Assembly: GCA_040510575.1 (NCBI GenBank)
Contig: JBEVIU010000148.1
Span: 1-6,451 of the forward strand
DNA: 6,451 bases
Source: DASUMF01 sp040510575
GTDB taxonomy: Bacteria > Actinomycetota > Acidimicrobiia > IMCC26256 > DASPTH01
Direction of reading: 5' to 3'
The notes beneath the pieces were generated by a model. It was given only the letters and a program-made list of their open reading frames with translations, had not been told where the DNA came from and searched no databases. Shown one piece after another: positions 4,259 through 6,451 of this stretch. The position numbers were made by a program, and so were the translations under genes. Within the stretch, counting starts at the first letter, position 1; every line of letters begins with the position of its first letter.

Positions 4259-5794
4259 ATGACCGACGTGGTCAAGCCTTCCCGCGACGAGTTCCTCGCG
4301 CTCGCACGCGACCACACCGTCGTGCCGGTGTGGCGTGAGGTGTTGGCCGATCTCGAGACCCCGGTGTCGGCCTTCGTGAAGCTGGTCGGCGCAGGCGAGC
4401 AGGACGCACCCGGCTTCCTGCTCGAATCGGTGGAGCATGCGGAACGGTGGGGTCGCTTCTCGTTCATCGGCCGCGACCCGGCGCTCACCCTCGTGGTGCG
4501 GGGCCTCACGGTCGACGTCACGGGAACGCTGCCGGCGGGCGTGCCCACCGACCAGGGCGGGCTCGCTGCACTCGAGGCGTTGCTCGCCACGTACCGTTCG
4601 CCGCAGATCCCGGAGCTCCCGCCGTTTCACGGTGGTGTGGTCGGCTACCTGGGGTACGACGTCGTGCGCGAGGTGGAGCACCTCCCGAACGTCCCGTTCG
4701 ACGACGCGGGATTCCCCGACGCAGTGCTCACCGTCACCGGCCACGTCACTGCGTTCGACCACTTCCGTCAGCGTCTCTACCTCATCGAGAACGTGTTCCT
4801 CCCTGAGGACGCGGGCGATGCGGCTGCGTCGGTCGCATACGACGACGCCGTCGATCGCCTCGCCGGGCGGGTCGACGAGCTCGCCCGTCCGCTGCCGTAC
4901 ATCCCGTCACCGCCTCCCGCGAGCGAGCTCACCGAGATCCCCGATGTGCGCTCCACCATGGACGGCGGTCGCTATCACGAGGCGGTCGAGGTCGCGCGCG
5001 AGCACATCCTCGCGGGCGACATCTTCCAGGTGGTCCTCGCGCAGCGGTTCGACCTCGCCGAGCCAATTGATCCGTTCGACGTGTACCGGGTGCTGCGTCA
5101 AGTGAACCCGTCGCCCTACATGTATTTCGTACGGCATCCTGAAGCGACGATCGTCGGCTCGTCGCCGGAGCCGATGGTGCAGCTGCTCGACGGCCGCGTG
5201 ATCAGCCGACCGATCGCGGGCACGCGTCGTCGGGGTCGTAGTGAAGCCGACGACAAGCGCATGGCAGCCGAGCTCACCGAGCACCCGAAGGAGCGAGCCG
5301 AGCACGTGATGCTCGTCGACCTCGCCCGCAACGACGTCGGGCGCGTCGCCACGTTCGGCACCGAGCAGGTCGAGGAGCTCATGGTGCTCGAGCGCTACTC
5401 GCACGTGATGCACCTGACCAGCCAGGTGGGTGCCGATCTGCGCGACGGCATGAATGCGGTCGACGTGTTGCGCGCCACGTTCCCTGCGGGCACGGTCAGC
5501 GGTGCACCCAAGGTGCGCGCCATGGAGATCATCGACGAGCTCGAGCCCACCAAGCGTGGTCCGTACGCGGGCGTCGTCGGCTACGTCGACTTCTCGGGCA
5601 ACCTCGACACCGCGATCGCGATTCGCACCATGCTCTGGCGGGGAGGTCACGCCAGCGTGCAGGCGGGGGCAGGGATCGTGGCCGACTCGGTGGCGGTCGA
5701 GGAAGACCTGGAATGCCAGAACAAGGCGCGGGCGTTGCTCACTGCAGCCGCCGCGGCACGCAAGCTGTCGCCGCTCGGCACCCCGGGAGCGTGA
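4259..5794 (+). CDS. trpE: Anthranilate synthase component I TrpE
   Basis: Converts chorismate, with ammonia delivered from glutamine by TrpG, to anthranilate, the first committed step to tryptophan. 511 residues, the family's usual length, with an N-terminal Anth_synt_I_N region and a chorismate-binding C-terminal domain. The feedback site looks intact: LLES at 54-57 (Ser57 matches Ser40 of enteric TrpE) and NPSPYMYF at 283-290. Catalytic-domain motifs are PIAGT (318-322), DLARNDVGR, GTVSGAPK (411-418) and EEDLECQNK (from 481). Alanine at 320 in PIAGT separates it from PabB-type aminodeoxychorismate synthase, which has lysine there. No TrpG domain is fused and none is encoded in the window. 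The start ATG is 13 bp after hisI, with only a weak GGGG ahead of it, inside a hairpin. The 13-bp gap leaves no room for a Trp leader peptide or attenuator. The ygfZ-like gene follows after 1 bp. Confidence 0.97.
   Translation: MTDVVKPSRDEFLALARDHTVVPVWREVLADLETPVSAFVKLVGAGEQDAPGFLLESVEHAERWGRFSFIGRDPALTLVVRGLTVDVTGTLPAGVPTDQGGLAALEALLATYRSPQIPELPPFHGGVVGYLGYDVVREVEHLPNVPFDDAGFPDAVLTVTGHVTAFDHFRQRLYLIENVFLPEDAGDAAASVAYDDAVDRLAGRVDELARPLPYIPSPPPASELTEIPDVRSTMDGGRYHEAVEVAREHILAGDIFQVVLAQRFDLAEPIDPFDVYRVLRQVNPSPYMYFVRHPEATIVGSSPEPMVQLLDGRVISRPIAGTRRRGRSEADDKRMAAELTEHPKERAEHVMLVDLARNDVGRVATFGTEQVEELMVLERYSHVMHLTSQVGADLRDGMNAVDVLRATFPAGTVSGAPKVRAMEIIDELEPTKRGPYAGVVGYVDFSGNLDTAIAIRTMLWRGGHASVQAGAGIVADSVAVEEDLECQNKARALLTAAAAARKLSPLGTPGA
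5772..5791 (+). promoter_or_regulatory. Ribosome-binding site of the ygfZ-like gene, partly within a short inverted repeat
   Basis: GGGAG (5785-5789) lies 6 nt before the ATG at 5796 and is a good Shine-Dalgarno sequence, fixing that start. It overlaps the 3' arm of a 5 bp inverted repeat CGCTC (5772-5776) / GAGCG (5787-5791) at the very end of trpE. The trpE stop follows at once (5792-5794). The arrangement resembles the hisI-trpE junction but is weaker. Confidence 0.3.
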
Positions 5795-5795
5795 C

Positions 5796-6451
5796 ATGAC
5801 TGATTCGATCGCCGAGCTCGACCAGCTCCGCAGCGGACACGCGATCGTCGACCGGTCGGACCGCGGGTTCGTGCTCGTGAGCGGACCGGACGCGTTCTCG
5901 TTCCTGCAAGCCTTGGTGTCCGCCGACCTGGACCCCGTGGCCGACGGCGAGGGCGTCACCTCGCTGCTCCTGCATCCGCAGGGCAAGCTCGACGTCGCGT
6001 TCCGGCTGGTCAAGGTCGGCGACGACGCGTGGCTCGACACCGACCCCGGTTTCGCGCCCCAGCTGGTGGCGTCACTGGAGAGGTTCAAGATCCGTGTCGA
6101 CGCGCAGGTCACCGACCGCAGCGACGACTGGGGCCTGCTCACGTTGATGGGGGCCGACCTCCCGCCCGCGTCGCGCGGTTCGGTCCGGGTCGTCGAGACG
6201 TCGAGTGGAGTCGACGTCATCGGTCCGCGGGCGGAGATCGACTCCCTGCGCGACGAACTCATCGGGCAGGGCATCACCTCGGTGGGCGCCGCGGCGCGTG
6301 AGGCGTTCCGCATCGAACAGGGTGTGCCGGTGCAACCGGCCGACATCGACGACTCCACGATCCCGCAGGAAGCCGAGCTCGAGCTCGACGCGGTGTCGTT
6401 CACCAAGGGCTGCTTCATCGGCCAGGAGCTGGTGTGTCGGATCGACAGCCG
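5796..6451 (+). CDS. ygfZ: YgfZ/GcvT-family folate-binding protein, C-terminus cut by window edge
   Basis: A GcvT-like protein of the YgfZ/IbaG57 type; the E. coli member is tied to folate-dependent maintenance of some Fe-S enzymes, including the tRNA methylthiolase MiaB. 218 residues are visible; the family is usually about 300 or more, so roughly a third is missing. Diagnostic sequence: the FSFLQALVSADLDPV segment near the N-terminus, LLLHPQGKLDVAFRLVK (strands of the folate-binding fold), REAFRIEQGVP and the YgfZ signature KGCFIGQE at 204-211. The signature cysteine is C206, matching Cys228 of E. coli YgfZ. GcvT aminomethyltransferase lacks this signature, so the glycine-cleavage T-protein is unlikely. 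The ATG is 1 bp after the trpE stop with a good GGGAG, so it belongs to the same operon. Its link to amino-acid synthesis is by position only. Confidence 0.92.
   Translation, partial: MTDSIAELDQLRSGHAIVDRSDRGFVLVSGPDAFSFLQALVSADLDPVADGEGVTSLLLHPQGKLDVAFRLVKVGDDAWLDTDPGFAPQLVASLERFKIRVDAQVTDRSDDWGLLTLMGADLPPASRGSVRVVETSSGVDVIGPRAEIDSLRDELIGQGITSVGAAAREAFRIEQGVPVQPADIDDSTIPQEAELELDAVSFTKGCFIGQELVCRIDS

Noticed and set aside
1030..4590. A stop-free minus-strand frame of nearly 1190 codons
   Set aside because: Only its last 212 codons are a real gene (the alpha/beta hydrolase). The rest is antisense to hisI/trpE or out of frame with the peptidase, and is Arg/Pro-rich without any family motif, as expected for a GC-rich shadow frame.
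4907..6418. A 503-codon open frame on the minus strand opposite trpE and the ygfZ-like gene
   Set aside because: It mirrors two well-supported plus-strand genes, its translation is low-complexity Ser/Arg/Ala and His/Asp-rich, and no motif is recognisable.
1..6451. CRISPR arrays, tRNA or rRNA genes, insertion sequences, attachment sites
   Set aside because: No spaced identical repeats, no cloverleaf-like sequence, no transposase or integrase motifs, and coding density leaves gaps of only about 150 and 73 bp.

Overview
The window is GC-rich (clearly above 60% by eye, with strong G/C preference at third codon positions). It has GTG starts and stop/start overlaps, and its proteins resemble those of high-GC Gram-positives. 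Together with a hisI-trpE junction like the one in the actinobacterial his/trp cluster, this suggests an actinomycete, perhaps an Acidimicrobiia-like lineage. The phylum is a reasonable inference; the class is a guess. Nothing points to a mobile element, prophage, CRISPR array, tRNA or rRNA. It reads as ordinary chromosomal housekeeping sequence.

Left part (1-1052): a crotonase-fold enoyl-CoA hydratase/isomerase on the minus strand, cut at its C-terminus by the window edge, lies divergent to a small plus-strand gene for an uncharacterised 74-residue acidic protein. The roughly 150 bp between them carry operator-like inverted repeats and a possible promoter.

Middle part (1030-3791): a minus-strand pair. 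An S9A serine peptidase very close to oligopeptidase B comes first, then a small alpha/beta hydrolase whose GTG start overlaps the peptidase stop by 4 bp. The hydrolase ends convergently with the small gene, with a 23 bp tail overlap.

Right part (3865-6451): a tight plus-strand operon of hisI (histidine biosynthesis, phosphoribosyl-AMP cyclohydrolase), trpE (anthranilate synthase component I) and a ygfZ/GcvT-like folate-binding protein that runs off the window. The gaps are 13 bp and 1 bp. A perfect 7 bp GC-only inverted repeat spans the hisI-trpE junction, with the hisI stop codon in its loop and the trpE ribosome-binding region in its 3' arm.

The 73 bp between the peptidase and hisI is the most structured non-coding stretch. 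It holds two similar 16-bp boxes in tandem, each with internal dyad symmetry and spaced 20 bp apart. A TAnnnT -10-like element sits only 9 nt before the hisI ATG, which has no Shine-Dalgarno sequence, so leaderless or nearly leaderless transcription is likely. I found no convincing undescribed system. The items worth checking are these regulatory structures, the crotonase with one catalytic glutamate replaced, and the uncharacterised small protein.
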